Source of the DNA: an uncultured Muribaculaceae bacterium
GTDB taxonomy: Bacteria > Bacteroidota > Bacteroidia > Bacteroidales > Muribaculaceae
Reading direction: 5' to 3'
NCBI GenBank assembly: GCA_910583775.1
Contig: CAJTYD010000065.1
Location: 1 to 19,440 of the forward strand
DNA length: 19,440 bases
Below are positions 7,127 through 15,025 of the stretch, one piece after another. Position numbers and translations under genes: made by a program. The stretch's first letter is position 1, and each line of letters starts with the position of its first letter. The notes below the pieces were generated by a model. The model searched no databases, was not told the DNA's origin, and saw only the letters and a list, made by a program, of their open reading frames with translations.

Positions 7127-8059
7127 TCAATAGGCATGGCGCGAATCGAGAAAATTGACGCCGAACCATGTCATCACCACGGCAAGAAAGGCGCTCAGAA
7201 AATATAGCGCACGGACGCGACGCCCCTGCAAAAATCTCAGGCGGCGGTGAAGCGGCAAGGCGTAGACAAGAAAAGTGACCAGCGCCCAGGTCTCCTTTGG
7301 ATCCCAGTTCCAGTAGCTTCCCCACGAAGCGTCTGCCCATACCGATCCGGCCACGATCCCTAACCCTAAAAACAACACCCCCGGCATAAGCAGCCTTTCG
7401 CCTCCGGGCCCTCTGCCAATGCTTCCTCCCCGCAGAAACATCGCCGACATCACCGTCAGCATTATGAAAAACGTATAGGCGACAGCCATCAGCGACACAT
7501 GCAGCGGCAGCCAGGCCGACCGAAGAAGCGGCGTCAGGCCGTTAAACAGCAGGCCCCTGTCCATAAGAAAACCCAGAAGCAGAACCACCGCCGCCAACGC
7601 GACGAGCAACCGCCGCATGAGCTTCCCATCCACCGCCAAAAGAGCCAGCGCTACCGCTGAAAAAAGTATAAAGCCTAAGAAACAGAGCGACCTTCCCCAC
7701 GGATCGAAAGTGACTCCCAACACGGCCTCCTCCTCATCGACAGAGATCTGATAGAGATGGTAATCGCCTGCTTCTGCAGGAGAATTGACGGCCACTGCAT
7801 AGCAATGCCCCTTCTGGTCTTTCAGAAATATTTCAGGCGAAGAATTATACCCCTCTCCGGCGAAAACCGCCACGCTGTCGAGCTGCAATGCCGCAGGGAG
7901 CGGATGAGTGAGCATGTCGTCGCTGACGAAGATATCAGCCGTCTCTCCCCGATGCAGCCTCATCGTTCCGGACGTCCGCGTATATGCCGACACAATGGCT
8001 CCCGCCAATATCAGCACGAAAGAGAGATGGAGCACCACCAGCGATATCTTCCGGATCAT
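7127..8059 (-). CDS. Compact ResB-CcsA (system II) cytochrome c biogenesis protein
   Basis: Exports haem and ligates it to CxxCH apocytochromes outside the inner membrane. The C-terminal two thirds are CcsA: the haem-binding WWD motif (WADASWGSYWNWDPKETW, about 241-258), a flanking histidine (His187 in LPLHVSLMA) and the terminal histidine (His308 in DSRHAY). The N-terminal third resembles a much reduced ResB/CcsB: one helix with a histidine (about 5-25), a small extracytoplasmic region, and a DPWG-helix at about 119-140. The total of 310 residues is far below classic CcsBA fusions. The ATG at 8059 is preferred over a TTG at 8065. It is last in a four-gene operon that includes a CxxCH lipoprotein, its likely client, and starts 7 bp after the preceding stop. 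Confidence 0.88.
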   Translation of the reverse strand: MIRKISLVVLHLSFVLILAGAIVSAYTRTSGTMRLHRGETADIFVSDDMLTHPLPAALQLDSVAVFAGEGYNSSPEIFLKDQKGHCYAVAVNSPAEAGDYHLYQISVDEEEAVLGVTFDPWGRSLCFLGFILFSAVALALLAVDGKLMRRLLVALAAVVLLLGFLMDRGLLFNGLTPLLRSAWLPLHVSLMAVAYTFFIMLTVMSAMFLRGGSIGRGPGGERLLMPGVLFLGLGIVAGSVWADASWGSYWNWDPKETWALVTFLVYALPLHRRLRFLQGRRVRALYFLSAFLAVVMTWFGVNFLDSRHAY

Positions 8060-8066
8060 TCTCAAT

Positions 8067-9164
8067 CTATGGATTCTTATCCGGTTCCTTACCTTTCACC
8101 GCCATGCATTCCATCTCCACGAGCCATCCCGGACGGCATACGCGCGCCAGAAGGATGACGTATGGCGTATCAGGGAATTCCCGGGCGACGATGCTGTCGA
8201 CTGTCTCATAATCGGCCATATCGCGCAAGTATACGAAGCAATATCCTATGTCATCGCGGCTGAAGCCGGCTTTTTCGAGAAGGGCGTCCACATTTCCGAT
8301 CATTCTCCGGGTCTGCCCGACCACATCCCCCTCGCAGACAATCTTCCCGTGCCGGTCGATGCTTGCAGTGCCCGAGACGAAAAGATGTCGGCGGTCGGGA
8401 TAATCCACCGTCGAGGCGCGCTCGAAAGCCACGCTATACTCATGCGTGGGATTCATTCTCTCAGGGACGCTGATATATTTCACGGCATCCTCTCCGAGTC
8501 CGATCACTGAATAGGCATCAAACAAAATCCTTACCGCAGGATCGGCTGAGGCACCCCCGATTCCGGTGCTGGCGATGAAATGGGTTGAGGAAGTGAGTCC
8601 GCACCTCTCGAAAACGCGGTTACGGCCCTCTGCCATTCCACGGTAATCCACATCGATGTCGCGGACATAAAACCAGGTTCTGACACAATTCCGCGCGAGG
8701 GTTCCTCCCAGACCACGCAAGGAAGCATCGGCGGCGGAAAGAATCAATTCCGCGGTTTTCCGGCTATCCTCCCCCCTGAATCCGAGACCTGTCTCAAAAA
8801 CATGCGTGAAGCCTCCCAGGCGCGCCGTGAAGAGACCGTCATCCCAGACACGATAATCCACGCCCTCCATGAGCCAGATCCAGAGCACGGCCTTCACGCG
8901 GCTCAGCGAAGGCTGTTCCACCACCGACACCGCGCATTCGGTTTCCTTCGGCAACAAGGGCTTCTGATTGGCCGCGTCGCTGAGAAACCAACGTTTCATA
9001 ACCGGCCGCAGGCCGCTGAATTCTTCCGAAGCAAGGAGTGAGGAAAGTTCATCGGCAATCCCTTTAAGCTGCGCGCCCGGAGACTCATGCCTGTCGTCGG
9101 GCGAGATAAGCGCGAACGCCTCGCGCAGGCCGGAGCCTGACAAAAAGACTTTTTTCTCGATCAT
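8067..9164 (-). CDS. Chorismatase/Rid-superfamily protein (FkbO/Hyg5-like)
   Basis: A 365-residue protein with features of the FkbO/Hyg5/XanB2 chorismatase group within the YjgF/Rid superfamily: VRTWFYV (161-167), a STGIGG loop (199-204), SGTASI (264-269), and a C-terminal Rid-type strand ending VEMECMAV (349-356). Chorismatases hydrolyse chorismate, releasing pyruvate and a hydroxybenzoate or a cyclohexadiene. By a hand alignment of the C-terminus, the catalytic arginine of RidA deaminases is not conserved, so simple imine deaminase activity is unlikely. The start at 9164 overlaps the previous stop by ATGA, so it is translationally coupled to the membrane protein. Why such a protein sits between a haem c lipoprotein and its assembly factor is not explained by known function. 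The superfamily call is firm; the activity is inference. Confidence 0.72.
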   Translation of the reverse strand: MIEKKVFLSGSGLREAFALISPDDRHESPGAQLKGIADELSSLLASEEFSGLRPVMKRWFLSDAANQKPLLPKETECAVSVVEQPSLSRVKAVLWIWLMEGVDYRVWDDGLFTARLGGFTHVFETGLGFRGEDSRKTAELILSAADASLRGLGGTLARNCVRTWFYVRDIDVDYRGMAEGRNRVFERCGLTSSTHFIASTGIGGASADPAVRILFDAYSVIGLGEDAVKYISVPERMNPTHEYSVAFERASTVDYPDRRHLFVSGTASIDRHGKIVCEGDVVGQTRRMIGNVDALLEKAGFSRDDIGYCFVYLRDMADYETVDSIVAREFPDTPYVILLARVCRPGWLVEMECMAVKGKEPDKNP

Positions 9165-10588
9165 CTAAGGTAATAATATGTCCAATATGAATTGCGGAAT
9201 TTCGAAGTCATCCCAAATGAGTCCTGACGGTCGCGCAGTCTGGTGAACTCCCTGAAATCCCGCTCCACGCCTCCCTCGGGCACAAATAGAGCCTTCACCG
9301 AATCGGTTTTCTCCGAGGCGAGCATCAACGCCTCCTGATACATTCTCGGAAGCTTTTTGCCGTAAGAATAGATATTTTTACCCTCGGTGCCGAAAGTGCG
9401 GACAAACTGGTCGATATCCTTCGTGGCAAGGACTCCGCAAAGGAAAACGTCGAGCTTGCGGCGGTCCGTAGAATCGGCAAGCAACAGCCTGTAGGAATCC
9501 TCGAGCACCAGAGCCTCGGAAATCGTGCCCACAAGCGTCTTTCCGTCATTCGGGTTCCTTCTTCTGCCCCTTTTCTCACTCAGTCTCAGCTGCTCGCGGC
9601 GGCTGTCGACCCATTTCTTCTTGAAGGGCGACGTCTCCATCACACTGAGATATTTTTCGGCCAGAGCCGTGTTTCCCTGGCGGATAAAGGCATCGGTGAT
9701 ACGGCGCATGCAGCGGTTGGAGAATCCGAACGGCGACAGGGGGTTATTCTCGAACATCTTCCGGATAACCTCATTGTCGGCACCTAATATCTCATAAAAG
9801 AACGCGTCGATATATTTCGGCTCGCGCATTTTGGAGCCCGTGAACATCATGTCGTCGGGTGAACGCATACCGTACTCAAGCATCCTGTCGGGCAGCGTGC
9901 CCGTAGCCATCAGGGCAAACATGGCGAAACGCTTCATCACCGGATCCATGGCCGCCTCCTGCGGCGTTATCTCCTCTATCACCCCATACCAGTCGCCGGC
10001 TTCGGCAAGATGCTCGATCCGATAGATCCGCTCGTTCGTGCGCGACATCTTCCGGTTTACCGAATAAAGGGCCGCCAGCGCAAGCATAAGCGCCGGCAGA
10101 AGGGCGTATGTCACCCATCCCGCCTTCTTCCCTACCCGAAGGCGGCGGAAAAACGGGATATAACCCAAAAGGAACGACACAAGAGCTATACCGAGCGAAA
10201 CAAAACACCAAAGCACCGGGACGGCGAGCGTGAGATATTTCGGCATAACCGCCAGCCCTACCGAGGCCGGGATCATCGAAAACCATGTCAGACGCGGTTT
10301 CTTTGTGAGCCGATAGATCGCCACATCGAAACTCATGGCGATAATCCATATCATGAAGGCTATGATGAACGCGCCCGCCACCGGCGAACTGAAAAACTGA
10401 AGAAGGAAGGCTCCGCAATAAAAGAAAATATTTTTCGGCAGCTCCATCTGGAGCTCCGTGAAATCTGGGGCGAATGAGAAGAACGACACCGACTCAGCCC
10501 ATATCATCGTATGCGGGAAAAACAACATCCAGGTCATCATCGCTATCAGGAATATCAGAAGCGACTGCACCAATATTACTCTTTTCAT
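9161..10588 (-). CDS. Multi-pass membrane protein, possibly DUF6057 family
   Basis: A 475-residue protein. About six hydrophobic segments fill the first 180 residues (near 4-24, 54-69, 70-92, 99-115, 118-141 and 158-177). A soluble domain of about 295 residues follows that looks helical and TPR-like and ends in an aromatic tail (YWTYYYLR). I recall similar Bacteroidales proteins under the name DUF6057, but cannot confirm it. There are no CxxCH or evident redox motifs. Its place between the haem c lipoprotein (36 bp upstream) and the Rid-like gene (4-bp overlap) suggests a membrane partner or anchor for the lipoprotein. The helical domain probably faces the periplasm; this topology is inferred. 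Confidence 0.72.
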   Translation of the reverse strand: MKRVILVQSLLIFLIAMMTWMLFFPHTMIWAESVSFFSFAPDFTELQMELPKNIFFYCGAFLLQFFSSPVAGAFIIAFMIWIIAMSFDVAIYRLTKKPRLTWFSMIPASVGLAVMPKYLTLAVPVLWCFVSLGIALVSFLLGYIPFFRRLRVGKKAGWVTYALLPALMLALAALYSVNRKMSRTNERIYRIEHLAEAGDWYGVIEEITPQEAAMDPVMKRFAMFALMATGTLPDRMLEYGMRSPDDMMFTGSKMREPKYIDAFFYEILGADNEVIRKMFENNPLSPFGFSNRCMRRITDAFIRQGNTALAEKYLSVMETSPFKKKWVDSRREQLRLSEKRGRRRNPNDGKTLVGTISEALVLEDSYRLLLADSTDRRKLDVFLCGVLATKDIDQFVRTFGTEGKNIYSYGKKLPRMYQEALMLASEKTDSVKALFVPEGGVERDFREFTRLRDRQDSFGMTSKFRNSYWTYYYLR

Positions 10589-10624
10589 CGGATTATACGT
10601 GTGTTTTTAAGCTTGCTTTGCAGG

Positions 10625-12097
10625 TTATTGAAAAAGTTTTTTCAGTTCATCTTCCGGAAGCTTAACCTCCCTCTTCATCAGCTCAGGGATGTTGTATGAC
10701 TTCAGGCGCAGCCGGTTCTGTTCCGGATCCTTCTGGGGGAGCAGGAAGGGCTTCGACGGGTTGCCGTCGGCATCGATATGCGCGATGAAAAGGCGCGTGT
10801 ATCTGCCGTCGAGACGTCGGCTTGAGAACACCACCCATCTTCCCGACGACGACCAGCTGTGATAGCTCTCGCAAAGATCGCTGTTCAGTTTCGAGGCGTC
10901 AAGCTCCTTGCCGTCGGCGAGACGGATTATCCGCAGGTCGGCCTCGTCATGCCATATCGGGAACGTGGCGAAATCGCTGCGCGTGTACATCAGGAAACGG
11001 CCGTCGGGCGAAATGCGCGGAAACGAGGCGCTTCCTCCCTCTCTTGCCGCCGACCTCACCGTATCGATACGTTCGCTGAACCTACCCGACGCAGGATCGA
11101 ATCCTACCCTCATGATATCGTAATGCAGCTTCTCGCGGTCGTAAGGCATCCTGCAGCTGTCGGCGGCACAGTAATAGAGCCAGCGGCCGTCGGGCGACCA
11201 TGCCGGGAAAGTCTCCCAGCGGTCTTTGCCGATGAAACGCGGGTCGACGATAACGGAATCTTTCGCCACGTCATATAGTATCATATCCGAATAAAAGTCG
11301 AAAACCTCTATCGGACACCCGTTCGGCCCGTACATAGCCTGTTTGGTCTCGTTCGACGAGAATATGATATATCTTCCGCCCGGATGCCACATCGGATAGA
11401 CGCCCTGTTTCTTCGGGCCCTTCCCGGCGAGATTCACCTTCCTGAGCTTTCCGTTCTCGTAGATCACTGTTCCGCCGTGCTTCCCGCGGGCATGAAACAT
11501 CATAGTATCGGGAGAATAGCTCTTATAGGAATGACAGTTCATGCATTCTCCGTGATTGACATAATTGTCGGCGATCGCCTTCTCTTCGAAATTCCGGAGG
11601 TTGCGCTGGTAGATGCCCATGCGGTCCCATATTTCATAACCCGGTTCTATCAGACGGTAGCTGATATATGGATCTATAAGATCAGCCGAGATATGTATAG
11701 GAAATTTTTTATAGCTTATTCCGTCGGGATATTTCGCGCTCCAAAGTGACACCTCCACTTCGAGACTCTTCCCCTTTGCGGCGTCGAGCATCTCGTGCCA
11801 TTTCTTCTCGGGAATCTCGATGAGTCCGTCGCCGTCGACAACCCTGAGTTCCTCTTTCCCGTCGGCAAAGAACACGGCCCTCACCTTCTCGACGTCCCTG
11901 ACTTTCTCATCCTCCCGGACGCGGAAATTGAGCGGAGCGATGTTCGCCGGGACCGTCACGTCACGGTAATCGGGAAATATCGGCGCGTCGGCTGCCGACT
12001 TCACGGCCACCTCGCCGGGGTCGGAAACGCACGACGCCGTCAGCAGGCAAAGCCCCGCCACCGCCGTCAGACAACCTTTAAAATCGGTTTTTATCAT
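10625..12097 (-). CDS. Haem c lipoprotein with TolB/WD40-like beta-propeller
   Basis: A 490-residue exported lipoprotein. The signal peptide ends in LLTASC (Cys23). An N-terminal beta-sandwich-like region (about 40-150) is followed by one haem c attachment site, CMNCH (185-189). Beyond about 210, repeats such as YPMWHPGGRYIIFSSN, FPAWSPDGRWLYY, FPRISPDGRFLMY and SYHSWSSSGRWVVF match the PD40 blades of TolB-like propellers. It is probably surface- or periplasm-anchored, with the haem beside the propeller. Downstream in the same operon lies a CcsA-type haem ligase that could mature it. It is first in the operon; the 100-bp upstream gap to uvrC holds no exact TAnnTTTG box. The substrate or electron partner is unknown. 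Similar proteins are often labelled cytochrome c biosynthesis or TolB-like. Confidence 0.85.
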   Translation of the reverse strand: MIKTDFKGCLTAVAGLCLLTASCVSDPGEVAVKSAADAPIFPDYRDVTVPANIAPLNFRVREDEKVRDVEKVRAVFFADGKEELRVVDGDGLIEIPEKKWHEMLDAAKGKSLEVEVSLWSAKYPDGISYKKFPIHISADLIDPYISYRLIEPGYEIWDRMGIYQRNLRNFEEKAIADNYVNHGECMNCHSYKSYSPDTMMFHARGKHGGTVIYENGKLRKVNLAGKGPKKQGVYPMWHPGGRYIIFSSNETKQAMYGPNGCPIEVFDFYSDMILYDVAKDSVIVDPRFIGKDRWETFPAWSPDGRWLYYCAADSCRMPYDREKLHYDIMRVGFDPASGRFSERIDTVRSAAREGGSASFPRISPDGRFLMYTRSDFATFPIWHDEADLRIIRLADGKELDASKLNSDLCESYHSWSSSGRWVVFSSRRLDGRYTRLFIAHIDADGNPSKPFLLPQKDPEQNRLRLKSYNIPELMKREVKLPEDELKKLFQ

Positions 12098-12197
12098 TTT
12101 AATCTGCTATTCTGAAAAAGACAATTTTGTAGAAACTGTTTAAAATTAGCTGAAATTTATTGTCTGTGCAAATTTTTAACACAACATGAGCATTTAC

Positions 12198-14321
12198 TTA
12201 TCCCTCAGACTCCTCCTGATGATGGAAGTGAGCAAAAACGGCCGCTCCTTTCGATTTACCTATAACTCTCTCTATATCTGACAGTTCAGCCTCACGAATC
12301 CGTTTCACGCTCTTGAATTCCTTCATCAGCGTGGCCGCCGTGGCGGGTCCGACGCCGGGAATTGTGTCAAGCTCGCTGACAATCTGCCCTTTCGAGCGGC
12401 GGTTGCGGTGATGGGTGATTCCGAAGCGGTGAGCCTCGTCGCGCAAAGCCTGGATCACCCGCAGACTCTGTGACTTTTTGTCGATATAAAGCGGCAGCGT
12501 ATCGCCGGGGAAATATATCTCCTCGAGACGCTTGGCGATTCCTACCAGAGCCACCTCGCCGCGGATGCCCATCTCCTCGAAGGCTTCGACGGCGGCGCTC
12601 AGCTGACCCTTGCCGCCATCCACGACCACCAGCTGCGGCAGCGGCTCTCCCTCGGCTATCATGCGGGTATAACGCCGGTGAAGAACCTCCTTCATCGAAG
12701 CGAAATCGTTCGCGCCCACAACGGTCTTGATGATGAAATGACGGTAGTCGCGCTTCGACGGCTTGCCGTTGCGGAAAACAACGCAGCTTGCCACCGGATT
12801 CGTCCCCTGGATGTTCGAGTTGTCGAAACATTCGATATGCCTCGGCTCGACGTTGAGACGGAAATCACTCTTCATCTGCGCCATCAGTCTCTCGACACCA
12901 CGCTCAGGATTCAGCTTCTCGGCGATCTTCTCCGTATCCTTCATATACTGTGTGGCATTCTTCGTTCCCACTTCGAGAACCTTTTTCTTCCCCCCTTTCT
13001 TCGGAATCGTGAAAGTCACTCCCTCGAACTCCGTGTCGGGAAGAAAGGGAACGATCACCTCGCTGAATTTTTTTTCGAAACGGTTGCCGATCTCCGCGAT
13101 CGCCATCGAGAGAATCTCCTCCCGGCTCACATCGTTCTGATGGCGCCGGAACTCTAAATTGAGACTCTGCGTCACGGCGCCCCGGTTAAGGTGCATGAAA
13201 TTCACGAACGCGCGGTCCTCGTTCTCAACGTAGGCGAACATGTCGGCTTCACCCGCGGCAGGTTCTCCGATCACGCTCTTGGCGTTGTATCGCTTCACGG
13301 CCTCATATTTCTCCTTAGCCGCCTGCGCTTCCTCGAACCGCCACTCCTCGCTGAGCCTGTTCATCTCCTCGAGAAGCATCCGCTCGAGCTCCACAGTCTC
13401 GCCGTTCAGGATCTGCCTTACCCTGGAAATATATCTTCCGTATTCTTCCGGGCTCACCATCCCCCGGCAAGGACCCGAACATTTTTTAATATGATAGTCC
13501 AGACAGAGGTAGTATTTGTTGCGGGCGATGCTTTTCTCGTCGAGATTATGCTTGCAGCTGCGAAGCGGATAGACCTCCCTGATGAGATTCATGACAACCT
13601 TCGCCGACTGGATATTGCTGTATGGCCCGTAATAACGGCCCTTGAAACTCTTGTCGCGCGTCATGAACACCCGGGGGTAAAGCTCCTTTGTCACCACTAT
13701 CATCGGATAAGACTTGTCATCCTTGAGAAGCACATTATAGCGGGGCTGATATTCCTTGATCATGGCGTTTTCAAGGTGAAGGGCATCTTCCTCCGAACCC
13801 ACCACGATAAACCGCATGTCGACGATGTTTCTTACCAGCAGATTTGTCCTTGTGGAATCATGCCGGCGGTTGAAATATGAGGAGACACGCCGTTTGAGCC
13901 GTTTTGCCTTTCCGACATAGATCACCGTGCCGCGGCGGTCGAGATACATATATACCCCCGGCGACTCCGGCAGATTGAGAATTTTCTCACGCAGCTGTTC
14001 ACCGGGGCGATTGTTGAAAAGGTCCTCTCTTGTGCGGTCGGGCTTTATCTCGATATCAAAACCTCCGATTTCATCGATGCTTCTGCCGGTTCCGGCAAGA
14101 AGTCTTCCGATATCCTCCTTGCGCGGAGAGCGTCGTGACTTCTCCTCCCCGGAGACCATGATTCCGTTTTCCCCCTCCGCATTTTCCATTTCTCCCTTTT
14201 CATCGGAAAAGACGGGAAGCAGTTCTCCGATTTCATCGGGAAGCGAAATGTCAGAGGATAAAGAAACCCCGATTTTATCGAGGTTTCTTTTGTCAGGATT
14301 AATATTGTCTATCCTATCCAT
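12198..14321 (-). CDS. uvrC: Excinuclease ABC subunit C with N-terminal extension
   Basis: Makes the dual incisions of nucleotide excision repair with UvrB. After an unusual acidic, polar N-terminus of about 100 residues come the GIY-YIG nuclease (about 115-195: PGVYMYL, VIYVGKAK), the central UVR motif that binds UvrB (ELERMLLEEMNRLSEEWRFEEA), the RNase H-like nuclease (CFDNSNIQG, then VVDGGKGQ) and the C-terminal helix-hairpin-helix (IPGVGPATAATLM). At 707 residues it is about 100 longer than common UvrC. The extension is probably real: only 13 bp separate the ATG at 14321 from the apt stop, and no ATG lies near the canonical start around residue 98. Methionines at 45 and 55 would only shorten it. 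It is likely co-transcribed with apt. Confidence 0.95.
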   Translation of the reverse strand: MDRIDNINPDKRNLDKIGVSLSSDISLPDEIGELLPVFSDEKGEMENAEGENGIMVSGEEKSRRSPRKEDIGRLLAGTGRSIDEIGGFDIEIKPDRTREDLFNNRPGEQLREKILNLPESPGVYMYLDRRGTVIYVGKAKRLKRRVSSYFNRRHDSTRTNLLVRNIVDMRFIVVGSEEDALHLENAMIKEYQPRYNVLLKDDKSYPMIVVTKELYPRVFMTRDKSFKGRYYGPYSNIQSAKVVMNLIREVYPLRSCKHNLDEKSIARNKYYLCLDYHIKKCSGPCRGMVSPEEYGRYISRVRQILNGETVELERMLLEEMNRLSEEWRFEEAQAAKEKYEAVKRYNAKSVIGEPAAGEADMFAYVENEDRAFVNFMHLNRGAVTQSLNLEFRRHQNDVSREEILSMAIAEIGNRFEKKFSEVIVPFLPDTEFEGVTFTIPKKGGKKKVLEVGTKNATQYMKDTEKIAEKLNPERGVERLMAQMKSDFRLNVEPRHIECFDNSNIQGTNPVASCVVFRNGKPSKRDYRHFIIKTVVGANDFASMKEVLHRRYTRMIAEGEPLPQLVVVDGGKGQLSAAVEAFEEMGIRGEVALVGIAKRLEEIYFPGDTLPLYIDKKSQSLRVIQALRDEAHRFGITHHRNRRSKGQIVSELDTIPGVGPATAATLMKEFKSVKRIREAELSDIERVIGKSKGAAVFAHFHHQEESEG

Positions 14322-14334
14322 TTGATGTGTCTGA

Positions 14335-14859
14335 TCAATATTTGAGCAACGATGTCACCTCGCAGTCTTCCGGAAGAATCTTTCTTCCATCGAGGGCGGT
14401 CAGCTCCACGATGAAGTTGATATAGATTTTCTTCGGATTCATCGATTTCACGAGGTCGTAGCAAGCGCGCATCGTTCCTCCTGTCGCGAGCAGATCATCG
14501 TGGATCACCACCACATCGTCAGAGCAGATGGCATCACTGTGAAGCTCGATCATATCGACGCCATATTCTTTGGCGTATGATTTCTTCACCGTCACGGCGG
14601 GGAGCTTGCCGGGTTTTCTTGCCGGCACGAAACCGCAGCCAAGTTCGTAAGCGAGGATAGATCCTCCGATGAAGCCGCGGCTTTCGATTCCCACCACTTT
14701 CGTCACGCCTTTGTCACGATAAAGGTCGGCAAGCGAGGTGCTCATCAGATGCAGAGCCTCCCCGTTCTTGATCATCGTCGTTAGGTCGCGGAAAAGAATG
14801 CCCTTCGATGGAAAATCGGGCACATCGCGTATTGTTTTCTTAAGTTCCTCCAGTTCCAT
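14335..14859 (-). CDS. apt: Adenine phosphoribosyltransferase
   Basis: Converts adenine and PRPP to AMP in purine salvage; a cytosolic dimer. The 174 residues match the usual length. VVGIESRGFIGG (55-66) and the PRPP-binding loop VVVIHDDLLATGGTM (116-130) are diagnostic. The acidic pair in the loop reads DD, where many relatives have DD or ED. The ATG at 14859 is the only good start. It lies 13 bp upstream of uvrC. The leader region (14860-15005) lacks an exact minus-strand TAnnTTTG box, so its promoter is not identified. Confidence 0.96.
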   Translation of the reverse strand: MELEELKKTIRDVPDFPSKGILFRDLTTMIKNGEALHLMSTSLADLYRDKGVTKVVGIESRGFIGGSILAYELGCGFVPARKPGKLPAVTVKKSYAKEYGVDMIELHSDAICSDDVVVIHDDLLATGGTMRACYDLVKSMNPKKIYINFIVELTALDGRKILPEDCEVTSLLKY

Positions 14860-15005
14860 AGTTGAAGTATTATGTTTATATTAATCTTTATCCTTGCAGG
14901 GCTGACTCCTTCGAATCATACTTCGCAATCCGTTTGCTTATCTATTTAAGTTAACGTTTAGCTTTAACTGTATATTTGTCGGGAATTCAGCATTATATAT
15001 TTAAT
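14860..15005. other. Leader region between apt and parS
   Basis: AT-rich DNA without a reading frame. It holds a short dyad, AGTTAA/TTAACT (about 14950-14970), and a plus-strand TATATTTG at 14971-14978 that would point antisense into mnmG. No minus-strand promoter for apt stands out. Confidence 0.4.
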
Positions 15006-15023
15006 TTGTTCCACGTGGAACAA
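15006..15023. promoter_or_regulatory. parS-type ParB-binding site
   Basis: TTGTTCCACGTGGAACAA is a perfect 18-bp palindrome. Its inner 16 bp fit the chromosomal parS consensus TGTTNCACGTGNAACA at every fixed position. ParB loads here and spreads to organise origin segregation and SMC loading. It lies 2 bp beyond the mnmG stop. No parA or parB is in the window. parS sites usually cluster near oriC, and mnmG is often origin-proximal, so the window may lie close to the replication origin. The motif is seen directly; the origin proximity is inferred. Confidence 0.88.
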
Positions 15024-15025
15024 TT

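Noticed and set aside
6268..7158. 296-codon plus-strand frame
   Set aside because: Antisense to the OmpA-domain lipoprotein gene, without a plausible start or motif.
14971..14978. Plus-strand TATATTTG as a promoter
   Set aside because: It would transcribe antisense into mnmG and has no -33 box; single matches to this box are expected by chance in AT-rich gaps.
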